DNA of 64,000 nucleotides from Homalodisca vitripennis (lineage: Eukaryota; Arthropoda; Insecta; Hemiptera; Cicadellidae), in contig NW_025776233.1 of the NCBI RefSeq assembly GCF_021130785.1, positions 186,001 to 250,000 of the forward strand. The letters are read 5' to 3'. The translations under genes and the position numbers were made by a program. This document shows positions 33,759 through 43,660 of this stretch, one piece after another (positions within the stretch are counted from its first letter, which is position 1; each line of letters starts with the position of its first letter). A model generated the notes under the pieces. It was not told where the DNA came from, ran no database searches, and saw only the letters and a program-made list of their open reading frames with translations.

Positions 33759-35406
33759 TTGTGCCCTATGTTTTCCAAGCCCGGCTCATCCACCAGCAAA
33801 GTTGGAAATAAACGTAAGCATGTCACACTTACCATTCAACAAAGGCTAGAAATTATAAAACGTGTAGAAAAAGGTGAGAGTAGAATGAAGCTAATGGAAG
33901 AATTCAACATTGGTTCATCAACAATGTTTGACATCAAGAAGAATAAAGAAAAGTTACTTAAATTTAAGTCTCAAACTACAAATGTCAAAGACATGCAGTC
34001 TCGCCAAACTTGAAAAAAACCTAAACTTGACGACCTTGACGAAATTTTATTCAAATGGTTTAGCGCTAAGCGGTCTGAAGGGAAGCCTGTGACTGGGCCC
34101 ATGATCATGGAAAAAGCTAAACAGTTCCGTGAGGAATTAAAAATAGATGAGAAAGAATGTGCCTTTTCTGATGGTTGGCTGCACCGATTTAAAAATCGAC
34201 ACGGAATACGGAAGCTTAATGTAGCTGGGGAGCTCCGATCAGCCGACCAAAAATGCGGCTGAAGAATATAAAGCTGAATTTGAAAATCTAGTTGAAGACT
34301 ACGATTTGTCAGCATGCCGGATTTACAACGCTGATGAAACTGGCCTACTTTGGCGTTGTTTGCCTAATTCGACTTTGGCAGCAGGGGAAGTGAAATGTGC
34401 CAAAGGCTTTAAAAAAAACAAAGACCGTTTGACAATTTTGCTCTGTGGCAATACCTCAGGGGACCACATGTTGACGCCTTTCGTCATCGGAAAAGAAAAA
34501 AAAGCCAAGACCTCTGAAAGGTATTACCCACCTACCCGTAATATACGATGCTCAATCCAATGCATGGATGAACTCCGATTTATTTAGAAATTGGTTTTTC
34601 CACCACTTCGTCCCTTCTGTAAAAAACAATCTGAAAAACCGTGGCTTACCTGAAAATAGAAGGTTGTGCTCATCCTAGACAATTGCAGAGCTCACCCTGC
34701 AGCATCTGAGTTGATATCGGGAAATATTTTTACTGCATACCTCCCGGCAAATGTCACGTCCTTGATTCAGCCAATGGATCAAGGAGTGATTCAGAACTTT
34801 AAATGTTTGTACAGAGCGTCCTTTCTTCAAGGCCTGATAAACTCAGAATGTATGGTGGTTGATTTTCAGAAAAAATTCAACATAAAAGATGCAATTTTCG
34901 GAATCGCCTTGGCATGGAAAAAGGTCAAACCCACCACTCTACAAAAATCTTGGCGAAAAACTATGGCCAGCTGCCTACCAAGAAGAGGACATTGCTGTTT
35001 CAGTCGACATGAAGCAATACTGGACTTGGTGGCCCACAGTTCCCAAGACGAAATAAGGAAAGTGCCACAAGAAGAAATCTTGGAGTGGATACACATTGAT
35101 TGCGACGAGCCAGTTGAAGAATAAATTACGGATGAACTGCTCATCAAAAGTGTACTTGGACCTCAGTCAGAGCCTCATCCTATGGAGTCCGAATCTGATG
35201 ATGAAGAGGGAGCAGATGATGATCCAACACCCGTGCCTACGTGGAGTGAATCAAGTGCCACTATCGACACGTTTATACGATTTGCCGAACGCAGCAGCTC
35301 CTACAATGCTTCAGAGCTTGTAAATTTATATGTTCTGAGAAATGACTTTTTAAAGAAGAAACATGATACAAAAAAACAAACAGACATTAGGTCATTTTTT
35401 AAATAA
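33759..35406 (+). pseudogene. Tigger-like transposase, broken
   Basis: N-terminal CENP-B/Psq-type helix-turn-helix (KRKHVTLTIQQRLEIIKRVE, then SSTMFDIKKNKEKL), then a CENP-B-type second DNA-binding domain (FSDGWLHRFKNRHGI, about 34155-34200). The DDE core has Asp in IYNADETGLLW, Asp in [10 protein letters not shown] and Asp in QPMDQGVI. The last two are 32 residues apart, within the pogo/Tigger range. The C-terminus is acidic and ends in QTDIRSFFK. Breaks: TGA at 34011-34013, a frameshift near 34255, another near 34515, one near 34660, and TAA at 35122-35124, after which the same frame continues to 35406. Confidence 0.9.
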
Positions 35407-35635
35407 AATACTGTACACAAAAATTATGTTTACCATAATATTTATTACATAATGTACGCACTAGTTAGCCTACATCTAAGTTAAACCTAAGTTTAGAAAT
35501 GTTTTTCTAGGCATTAAATGTTCATTTTGTGTTCAAACTAATGTTTGTTTTAATTTTATTTATCTCCTTAGTAATTCTTTAATTGTTTACACGTAAAGAG
35601 TGATTTTTTAAAGAGACACTCTGAAACTTAGATGA

Positions 35636-35835
35636 CGATTTTTAGCCCGCTATCATCGCTAAAGTAGAAAAAGTAAAATCAAGCTACTGTACATTATCTC
35701 TTTGGGACTGAAAACCCAGCCACTATTTTTAAAGAGTGATTATATTTTGGCTGGGTTTTCAGCTTTTCTGAGTTAATATCACTTGATTTCACTCCTTTTA
35801 CTTTAGTGTGATACGATTTTAGCGGCTAAAAACCG
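35636..35835. repeat. Imperfect 200-bp palindrome in the Tigger 3' UTR
   Basis: Arms of about 85 bp pair imperfectly: CGATTTTTAGCCCGCTA with TAGCGGCTAAAAACCG, CTAAAGTAGAAAAAGTAAAATCAAG with CTTGATTTCACTCCTTTTACTTTAG, and CTGAAAACCCAGCC with GGCTGGGTTTTCAG. It may be a small MITE captured by the transposon or a transcript hairpin. Confidence 0.7.
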
Positions 35836-36399
35836 AATTTTCCGGCATTTTCATATGACGCTCGGTAATCCGGAATTTTCAATAATCCGGAACACTTCGA
35901 TCCCCGAAAGTGCCGAATTAGCGGGCTTTTACTGTAATTGGTATCCGCTGCCACCACCGGATAAGGTTTGTGCAACAACGTTTGAATTTTAAAAACACTG
36001 TTTATTAATGATTAATTTATAAGAGTTACACAATTTAGATTGGTTAAAAAGGGGAGAGCACTTCCGAATGATATAAAGTATTGGATTACATTATTGAAAG
36101 AATTTAGAAAAGTTTTAAAATAGGGCGACAGAGAGTTACATGTCTACGAGTCTGAGGCCTGAACTAGACTAGCTTCCCAGCACACGCAGGTGCTGACTCT
36201 GCATTGTCAGCAGTCTTACTGCTGACCTCCTCAACAGTGCTGTACACTTTACAATTATTATGTCTTTAGTTAAATTTTACTAAATGAATGAAATTTGTAT
36301 ATAACCAAATAAAGCATAATTTCTTGAATTATTGTTAATATTGGGTTCGGGTCGTTACAGAATGAAAATGCTGCATAGAAACTGTAACCTATTACAGTT

Positions 36400-36770
36400 T
36401 AATTAAGTCAATAATACAATAAATTAAATCTACTCGTAGCTTCATGAAAGGCCATCCTCACCAAGGACGCTGCGCCGTTTAGAATATCACTAATAAGAAG
36501 ACCTCATAGAAGGTCATCATTAAGGACGGCGCCGTCTAGTAGACCACTATCAAGAAGGCCACTTGCAAGGTTCTCATCGGCAAGGAGTTGAGCTAGAAGA
36601 TCACCCTCAAGGGGGCCTCTTAGAAGACCACCGACACCAAGGGCGCTGCCTGGGAAATTACCCTCAAGGAGGTCTCCTTGAAGCCCACCATCACCAAGGC
36701 CGCTGCCTGGAAAATTACCCTCAAGGAGGCCTCCTAGAAGACCGCCATCCTAAGGGGTTGGAACGCTCCG
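36400..36770 (-). repeat. 57-bp repeat array, Gly/Leu-rich on the minus strand
   Basis: Units of 57 bp repeat about two to three times near 36595-36760 (CTTGAGGGTAATTTYCCAGGCAGCG on the minus strand) with degenerate units further left. The minus-strand frame reads as a 19-residue repeat of the type GLQGDLLEGNFPGSA, followed by degenerate GLLDSGLLDGAVL. One TGA interrupts it near 36508-36510, and it ends near 36407. Plus-strand reading gives the frame 36563-36814, which is the shadow. It could be the decayed exon of a repetitive secreted protein, or a minisatellite with chance coding phase. No splice sites or start are clear. Confidence 0.5.
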
Positions 36771-36830
36771 ACATTTACCCTGTAAAACATGATCATTATA
36801 TCCGTATCCTTTAAAAAATAAAGATTACGT

Positions 36831-38449
36831 GTGATTTTGTTTGCAGGGTATAGTATTAATATTAAGCCAAGCATCCTAAATTATCCTTTATTTGTGATTT
36901 CTTAAGGTAAAACTTAAGTAAAAAATATGAAAATATGTAATGCACGATTGAAATATTATTAAAAATTTTAACTAGATTGTAGTGAGTTGCTATTATAATT
37001 AGACGATCGATATAATACTGGTAAAGGGAGCAACAAAGACTACATTACGAACTACATTGCTGTATTAAAGTAAGAGAAGAACTAGACTATTTTCAAGTAA
37101 CTAGGATCATTATAATAGAAGTATTACTATTTTACTTAATTACGAAATGGATGGTTAAATAATGTTATAATTTATATTTTTACCGTTCTCTATTTGCCCA
37201 TAATTTATAAAATCAAATAAAAATTATATTTCCTAATTTGTGATAATTTTCTAATTTGGACCCTTTAAAATATTTTTGGATTTAAGCATTGACCACTATC
37301 ATTTAAAGCTACAGTGATGTATTTGATTCGCAGGTTAAAATGCGGACAATTTTTAAAGTTTTAAATATTCAGGTTTCCTCAATGTTCTTTTATAAACTGT
37401 TTTGAATTTTATCATAATCTGTTGAAACATATAATATTAAATCACATAATCTCATAATATGCAATATTTTTTTTATATTTCTAATCCTAAAATTTAAAAA
37501 ATACTAGAGGTAATAATATAGAACATTCTATTTGTAGCGAGCGTTTGTGATTTTGCAGGAACGCTCGCTTTAGTGAATTACAGTTTATCTTGACATCAAC
37601 TAAAACAGAAGGAAACAAAAAAGCTTAAACTCTTTTTATCACTTTAAAACATGATTACTGCCATGAATTTAATTGTTATACGACGGAAGTTATTAATTTT
37701 TAACAACAATATTAAAATACTGCCATCAAGTATTAAAAACCTGCAATTCTTTATTCTTAACATGCACTCTTAAATTTACAATTATACGTAGTATTTACAA
37801 AAACATAATTTTCCTAAACATTTAATTTGTTATTAACATCTTAACATTGCTCGTCATGTAAAATATTGTTTTATTCATCAACGAAATATTCATTTCTATA
37901 TTTGTCTTGTTCGTTTTGTTTTCTCTTTAATAAGTTATCTTTTTTATTTATAATCCAACCATTACTTTTTGTTTACACAATTTTTTTTCTTAATATAATT
38001 TGGAGAACATTTTACTTTCAATTTGTCTACATTCTTGGTTTTAAGCAATATGGTACTCTTTTTGGAAACACTTTTATGTAAAGATTCTTTATCTACTATT
38101 TGTGATATCTATTTTTTTTTTTTTAGTTAATATTTTATGCAGATAAGAATATGCATTTTTGTGCGTCTGTTTTATTTTTAAATAAAGCTAAATTTCAATA
38201 CCTATTATTAATTTTTTTCCTAAGTAATTCACATGAATCTTTTCAGAATTAAATCTTCTACAAATCTGTTTAAGAAAAAAATGACCTTTATTTAACATTT
38301 ATGGAAGTAATCTTACGTTAAACACAAAAATGTGTTATTTCTTTGCACCATTTCTTGTGTTTTACGTAAGATATCTCTGAAAGTATTTCATTTACAGCTC
38401 TGGGAAGAATTTTAATAAATTTGTCTGATATAAAAACATAAAAAACAAT
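36831..38449. other. AT-rich spacer
   Basis: No gene, RNA or repeat was recognised. The 71-codon frame 37866-38081 is low-complexity Phe/Leu/Tyr text from T-rich DNA. Confidence 0.5.
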
Positions 38450-38654
38450 CGTATTTGTATCTTTGTAACTACCTTTACCATTTTTATACGGCCTGACTTC
38501 ACCAAGGGTTCTGAAATCCGGGCGAAATATTTCGCTAGGCGTAACTCGCTAACGAAGCGTTTCCGGGCATATGGTTATATGAACTTTTTTACTTGTTTTT
38601 AGCTATAGAATAAGCTCCCGAGAGATTGCCGTTTAGTTTTGAATCACCCTGTAT
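38450..38654. mobile_element. Orphan right end of a TIR element
   Basis: The segment ends in TTTTGAATCACCCTG directly followed by TATA, the mirror image of the CAGGGTG-TA ends seen at 8096 and 21365. It includes a small palindromic TCGCTAGGCGTAACTCGCTAACGAAGCG region. No matching left end was found nearby, so it is a truncated copy or a fragment. Confidence 0.45.
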
Positions 38655-38889
38655 ATAGAGATCACTGAGTTCCATGTTGGTGCAAGTCTAAGCATTTATT
38701 ATTGCTTGTGACTGCAGATCCTCATTTGTGGTGTCAAACTAATTCCTTAATTCTCAAAAAACTTTTCATAACTGGACAAATACGTTTGTTCTACTTTTAG
38801 AGAGGCAGTGTTTACTATGTTTAAGCTACCTAAAACACAAGTGTTTCCATAAAAATTATCTTCAAGGTATACATAAAACTACAAAAGAA

Positions 38890-39075
38890 TGTCTCCGCTT
38901 TATCGGAGTGTAACTTCACAAACGCAGTAACTCACTAAAGGAGAACGCTTTGTAGTAATACTGTCAGTAAACGTAGACAGTAACTAACAAGACAACAACA
39001 AAGAGAGATGCTGAGCGACTCGCTACGGATATTATACCGTCAAGCTCTCTCCACTTTGACATGATATAATACCCC
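38890..39075 (+). repeat. Dispersed repeat, copy 1 (partner 63680-63850)
   Basis: Shares ACAAACGCAGTAACTCACTA, CGCTTTGT(A/T)GTAA, GCGACTCG/GAGACTCG, CACGGAT/TACGGAT, TACCGTCAAGC and CACTTTGAC with 63680-63850 in the same orientation. No coding potential. Unclassified. Confidence 0.65.
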
Positions 39076-40059
39076 AAGCTTTACATATATTTATTGATAA
39101 AATCATTATAATCTTTATTTTATATAAAAAAATATTATAAATAAAACTATATAAGAATTTTTGGACACTTTTAGATATTACTTTTAGCATATTATTGGCC
39201 GAGGGTTAGGGAAGCCTATCTCTCGAGGAACAGAAAAAATGCCTGAATGTCGCACGTTGTCCAGAGAGCGCATTGTAGTAAAAACCTATATTTACTTGAA
39301 TCTTCATAACTATATAGGCAACATCGATGGTGAACGTTATTGAACAATTTTACATTGGTGTCCCCGGTAACCATAATGACAACGAGAAAATCGTACATAG
39401 ATAAATGTTTAAACAAACTGAGCACAATCATATGAAAGTATTAACATGTTACAATGTGGGCCTATGATCTGCAATATTCTGATTAAACATTTTATTTCAG
39501 ACATTAAATGTTGTAATATCTTTGTAAACAATAATGAATTATGTGATAATCAATGTCCATCTATAGGGACCTGGCTGAGCGTGATTGAAGCCTATTAATC
39601 AGTAGGCTGACACAAAATCTATTTTGGTGGCATGATGAATGTACATTCATCCTGTCCACATAATATGTCAATAGTTCACTAAATTGAATATTTTTTAATT
39701 TTTACATGCAACTTCAATGAAGCCTGTTACGAGACAAAAGACTACGCAAGACCAATACATGGGACTGTACTTATATACCTGGCATTACAGCAGCTAAATC
39801 CATGTCAGCCAACTTGTCGTAGGCAAGAAACACAAGTCCCCAGAGGGTTCACGTCTGGTTTTTTTATACCTTCTAGTTGAATCCACACAGGTTACAGCAA
39901 AAACCAATGTGTTCCTTACATCTGAGAGGGTTCTTAAGGTCCACGACCGGCACATTACTAAGCACAAATGTCGATATTCTGGGGCGCAAAGGTAATTCTA
40001 TAGGTCTAGTCGAAAGATGACTGGTGGAGTTGGAAGGGTTTGTTCCCTAATAGTCAAAG
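39076..40059. other. Spacer with short interspersed repeat fragments
   Basis: GGCCGAGGGTTAGGGAAGCCTA (39198) and GGCTGAGCGTGATTGAAGCCTA (39573) belong to a dispersed GCTGAG...AAGCCTA family that recurs at 45911, 46090, 48270 and 51992. No gene is seen. Confidence 0.5.
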
Positions 40060-40335
40060 GTTCTTGCAGCCTATACATAAGGGTGTGCCAACCCCTGCTT
40101 ACTTTGACTGGGGAGGCTGTATCAGATCTGGTGTTCCCTTCTTCCAAGTGGACGTGACTTGAGGTTAGTGTTCTAAATCTTTCTTCGTGAATGTTGACAG
40201 AAGGCGTCCCCTACCCGCAAACTCACCCATCCAGAATATCCTACCACCCTGGAAGCAGCGCAAAGGTCCTTATAAGACTAGGTGAAATTTTCTAAGCTTC
40301 TTGTCCTAAGAGAACAAAAAAAGAAACGCCAAAGA
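40060..40335 (-). repeat. Dispersed repeat, copy 2 (inverted partner of 1-270)
   Basis: Runs from CCAACCCCTGCTTACTTTGAC through CATCCAGAATATCCTACCAC to AGAGAACAAAAAAAG, each matched in reverse complement at the start of the window. Unclassified repeat without an ORF. Confidence 0.6.
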
Positions 40336-43300
40336 ACTCTCAAAATACGGTCCTAGATAAATATTAATGCTCTTGTTTCAAATACTCGACAAGTCGTCAA
40401 GCCTGTTTAGAATAAGGAAACAGTTTTGAGTATTTACATTAAAAATAATTCACGGACGGTAACGGTATCATCCTTAAGATAAATAACTTTTACTTTTTTA
40501 TTGCCACTTGAGCGAAAACTGTATATAAGTTTTAAAACGTGACATGAAATTTGTTAGTTTCTTGCCTTTTTTTTTGTCAGGCACGATTAGATTAGAGATT
40601 AAAAACGATTGAATATATTGTATAATAATTCAACTCCTTGATGCCGGAAAAAGTATGTTTTTTTTATTAAGCTGCTATGCATTAATGTATTATGTTGTAA
40701 GAGGGAGTTTAAACTCGGGAGTCGGCTGCTTCTCGATATCCCGGTGTGACACAGTTCTCTTGAGAGCCACACATAGCGGGCTTTGAAAATATAGTTGATA
40801 TTGCCTATCAAATTTATATTCTAGTTCATATTTATACTGTGATAAGCTAAATGATATTAAGATCAACCATTTGTAGCATCTATGGAAAATTCACTAAGAT
40901 ATCTAGACAAGACACTTTGTCTTATAAAATCTTATGTAATTTAAATTTCACAATACTTCTATAAAGTAAATAAACCTACAGCCTGGTTTGTTATTAAACC
41001 GATACAGAAAATTTGCCTAAGAAAGTAATTTAACATCAGTCGTTCTAGTCATTGGCGGAGGTTGAAATCAGGTAATAATATTTTTTGCTAATGAGCTGTA
41101 AGATTACAACAGCTTTTACTGTTTTGGATGAAATTGTTACATTGAATTTGGAAAAATTACCTTAAAGAAAAGCATTGTGCATTGCTGTGCAAAATAAATC
41201 CATCTTAATTCTTAACTAGTAAATAGTAAATAGAGTATATGGATTACATTCATCTCCCACTAGAACAATCTGTAGAAAAAATTTGATAGTAACGAAGCAG
41301 CGCATAGGTTTGCAAAAGACTTAGTAAAATGTTCTCACGTGTTTATCGTAAGAAAACCAAAAAAACTCTTCGTCTTAGTTGCCTGTATTACTCTAACGTT
41401 TAAACACTGTATATTCATTTCCAAAATTAAACTAATAGTATTAAAAGCTTTTTAGTGTCAATTATATATAGATATTTTCATGGATATTATTAATAAATTT
41501 CTGAATTAAAAATGTTCCCAGAACGTTGGGAGTTTTATTTTTATTCTAACGAATATTTCGATTAGCGGTTCGGAAACAATTTAGTGTCATTTTTATTATA
41601 TAGATTGTACACTCAATATTGCCATATTATTTTAAGATAAATTCTGAATGATATTACAGGCACATGAAAAAAGTTTAATGCTGCAATTTAGTATTTATTA
41701 GATAGATAAACCATTTTTTGTGTGACGTCTATATTTGTTTATGTACTAAAACTAATTTTTTGGAAACCTCCTGTACTAGCTATTTGTATTATAAACATTT
41801 TTTATAATCATCAAATAGTAAATTTTATAGGAGCTGTAACATTTATTAAACCAACATTATACATGTAAAAATATTACTTCACTGTAGAGAAGTATTTTAG
41901 GTGGAGTCGTTATCATGGGAGACAAGCACGAGAGTAAGTACTGGACAAAATTCAGTAGAATATAGAAAAAAGGTACGTAAAATTTGGTAAAAATGTGTTT
42001 TTAATATTCAACCATGGACATGAAAGGATTGAGTGAGTTAATTTTGGGAGTTTCCGTTTAAAAATTTAATTCAAAGTACAACTTGCTCAAAGGACATGTT
42101 TTTAATATGGAAAAAGTGATTTTGTAAAAAAGGTATATATTAATATAGGTTGCGCTAAATTATACTTCCAAACTTAAACGTTTGGTTTGTCAGGTCAAAT
42201 TAAGAACATAGTGTTATACAAAGTATTTTCTTATCTAGTTTACTTTTCGCAGGCATTTCTGTTGTGTTAAGGAAAAAATTGTATCCTTAATTAAATCAAC
42301 CTATAACCTAAACGTATACAATCCAAATTTGTATTATAATCAATCAATTATGACCAACTCATAAATAAAATATATGACATCAGCTTTAACATTGCGTATA
42401 TCAGGAATTTTTGTACTGTAATGACTCAAAAAACAAGACATGTAATGAAAAAGTATTATAATAATGAATTAGGGTTACTATTAGGTAAATATTTTAGATT
42501 AAATGTTATAATTCTGAATCAATATTTTATTTTTTATTAGTTTTTAATTCATTGTTTTATTAGTTGTACCCAAATGTTAAGTGTAAAAACCATGGTTTGG
42601 GTTAACCACACGTACATTATCTCTAATAAATAAAATAGATAATAATAGCTCACTATGTATTAACACTAAACTAAAAAATACAGATTATAATAGGCGTGAA
42701 CTGAACAACTAATCACAGAAACCCGTCTACAGATCGATATTGAATAGTGATCGTCACGGTGAAAACAAAATGGTGGCAATAAATAAATACGCCCTTTTAT
42801 TAATGTTTCAATGTAGATGTACTTTACAAAACCATTCTCAGCCTCCACGTTGGTTTCTTACAACGCTCTAATTAGTTTGTTTTTTGGGCTTCATTTTTAG
42901 TTTATTTCTCAGAACTGGTAACAAAGTGGCCTAACTTTGACTAATAGTAAACTTATAAGTTGATCTGTAAATTAAATGCTTAATGTGGCCAAGATATGAA
43001 AACATATGTGCATGAATAGTGATGGACACAAACACATACACATAAAAATTGCAATGTTTCATTTATGATTTACATATGCTATTATACCCAGTATTATTTT
43101 TTTATTGATTTTAATTTATTTATTGATTTTAATCGACTTATTTATTTTAATATTGATTTATTTATTTTAATAGTAAACTCTTGAATTTAAAATTAGCTGG
43201 AACCATCTGGAATTTTAGCGTAGACTAATACATTTATATTCACGTTGAGACAATATCATTTTTAGTGAGACAATTTTGGTTTCAACTTTTTTGATTTTTA

Positions 43301-43400
43301 TTTATTGTTTTATGTGATAAATTTTTTGCTATTTAATATTTTTGCCTATAACAATTTTTTGCTGTATTTACTAATATGTAGTTTTTTATATACTTCATTT
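40336..43400. other. AT-rich spacer
   Basis: Frames at 40599-40811 and 42666-42848 (minus) are short and featureless. No RNA gene, TIR pair or promoter was identified. Confidence 0.5.
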
Positions 43401-43408
43401 AGACTTAA

Positions 43409-43660
43409 TGATTTATTGCTGTATGGGCATTAACTGAGCTTATTACTCGAGGAAGTGGGATGATTAATTTATTTCTGCCTATCCACAACAACATCTTAAA
43501 AAAGGAACTGGCATCTTTTAAACGTCATTTGCACATAGACAAAACTGAAATCGATGATGATGCCTGTCTCTTCATGGGATTTACCGAAGCGTTATCGAAC
43601 TCTAATAAATTGGATAATCAAGAAGGTGACAAAAAAGTAGAAGAAATAACTTTGGAATAA
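43409..43660 (+). CDS. Possible terminal exon, unknown protein
   Basis: After a TGA at 43406-43408 the frame is open to the TAA at 43658-43660, with an internal ATG at 43460. The translation has ordinary protein composition, for example AVWALTELITRGSG, then KKELASFKRHLHIDKTEIDDDACLFMGF, then an acidic-polar tail ending KKVEEITLE. That resembles the end of a helical or membrane protein. A splice acceptor such as ACTGAG at about 43435-43440 would be needed; its pyrimidine tract is weak. No partner exon was found in the window, so this may also be a relic. Family not recognised. Confidence 0.3.

Larger units (their letters stand above)
33429..35934 (+). mobile_element. pogo/Tigger-type DNA transposon nested in the 5' LTR
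   Basis: A 2506-bp element with 24-bp perfect terminal inverted repeats CAGTAAAAGCCCGCTAATTC... flanked by TA on both sides (33427-33428, 35935-35936). The empty site is visible in the other LTR (GGGGATTATTTGG), which proves target-site TA duplication. Sub-terminal copies of ATCCGG and CGGCAC motifs lie inside each end, as expected for transposase binding sites. A GC-richer leader (33540-33750) precedes the transposase. Confidence 0.95.
23806..36359 (-). mobile_element. Full-length errantivirus-like Gypsy LTR element with env
   Basis: The element reads on the minus strand: 5' LTR (33404-36359, interrupted), primer-binding site, leader, gag, pol, env, polypurine tract and 3' LTR (23806-24271). 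The GAAT sequences at 23802-23805 and 36360-36363 form a 4-bp target duplication. Domain order protease, reverse transcriptase, RNase H, integrase and a third F-type env-like gene is that of insect errantiviruses in the Gypsy/Metaviridae group. Without the nested DNA transposon it is about 10.0 kb. All three genes carry frameshifts or catalytic substitutions, so this copy is defective as read. Confidence 0.95.
33404..36359 (-). repeat. 5' LTR, split by a nested DNA transposon
   Basis: The two halves (33404-33428 and 35935-36359) together form an LTR of 448 bp once the insert and one TA copy are removed. The 18-bp difference from the 3' LTR is one block near the integrase-proximal end. Apart from this and a few substitutions next to the break (including TATAACG for TGTAACG at its tip), the copies look identical. 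Confidence 0.9.

Noticed and set aside
33971..34508. Minus-strand ORFs opposite the Tigger transposase
   Set aside because: Antisense shadows of conserved transposase domains.
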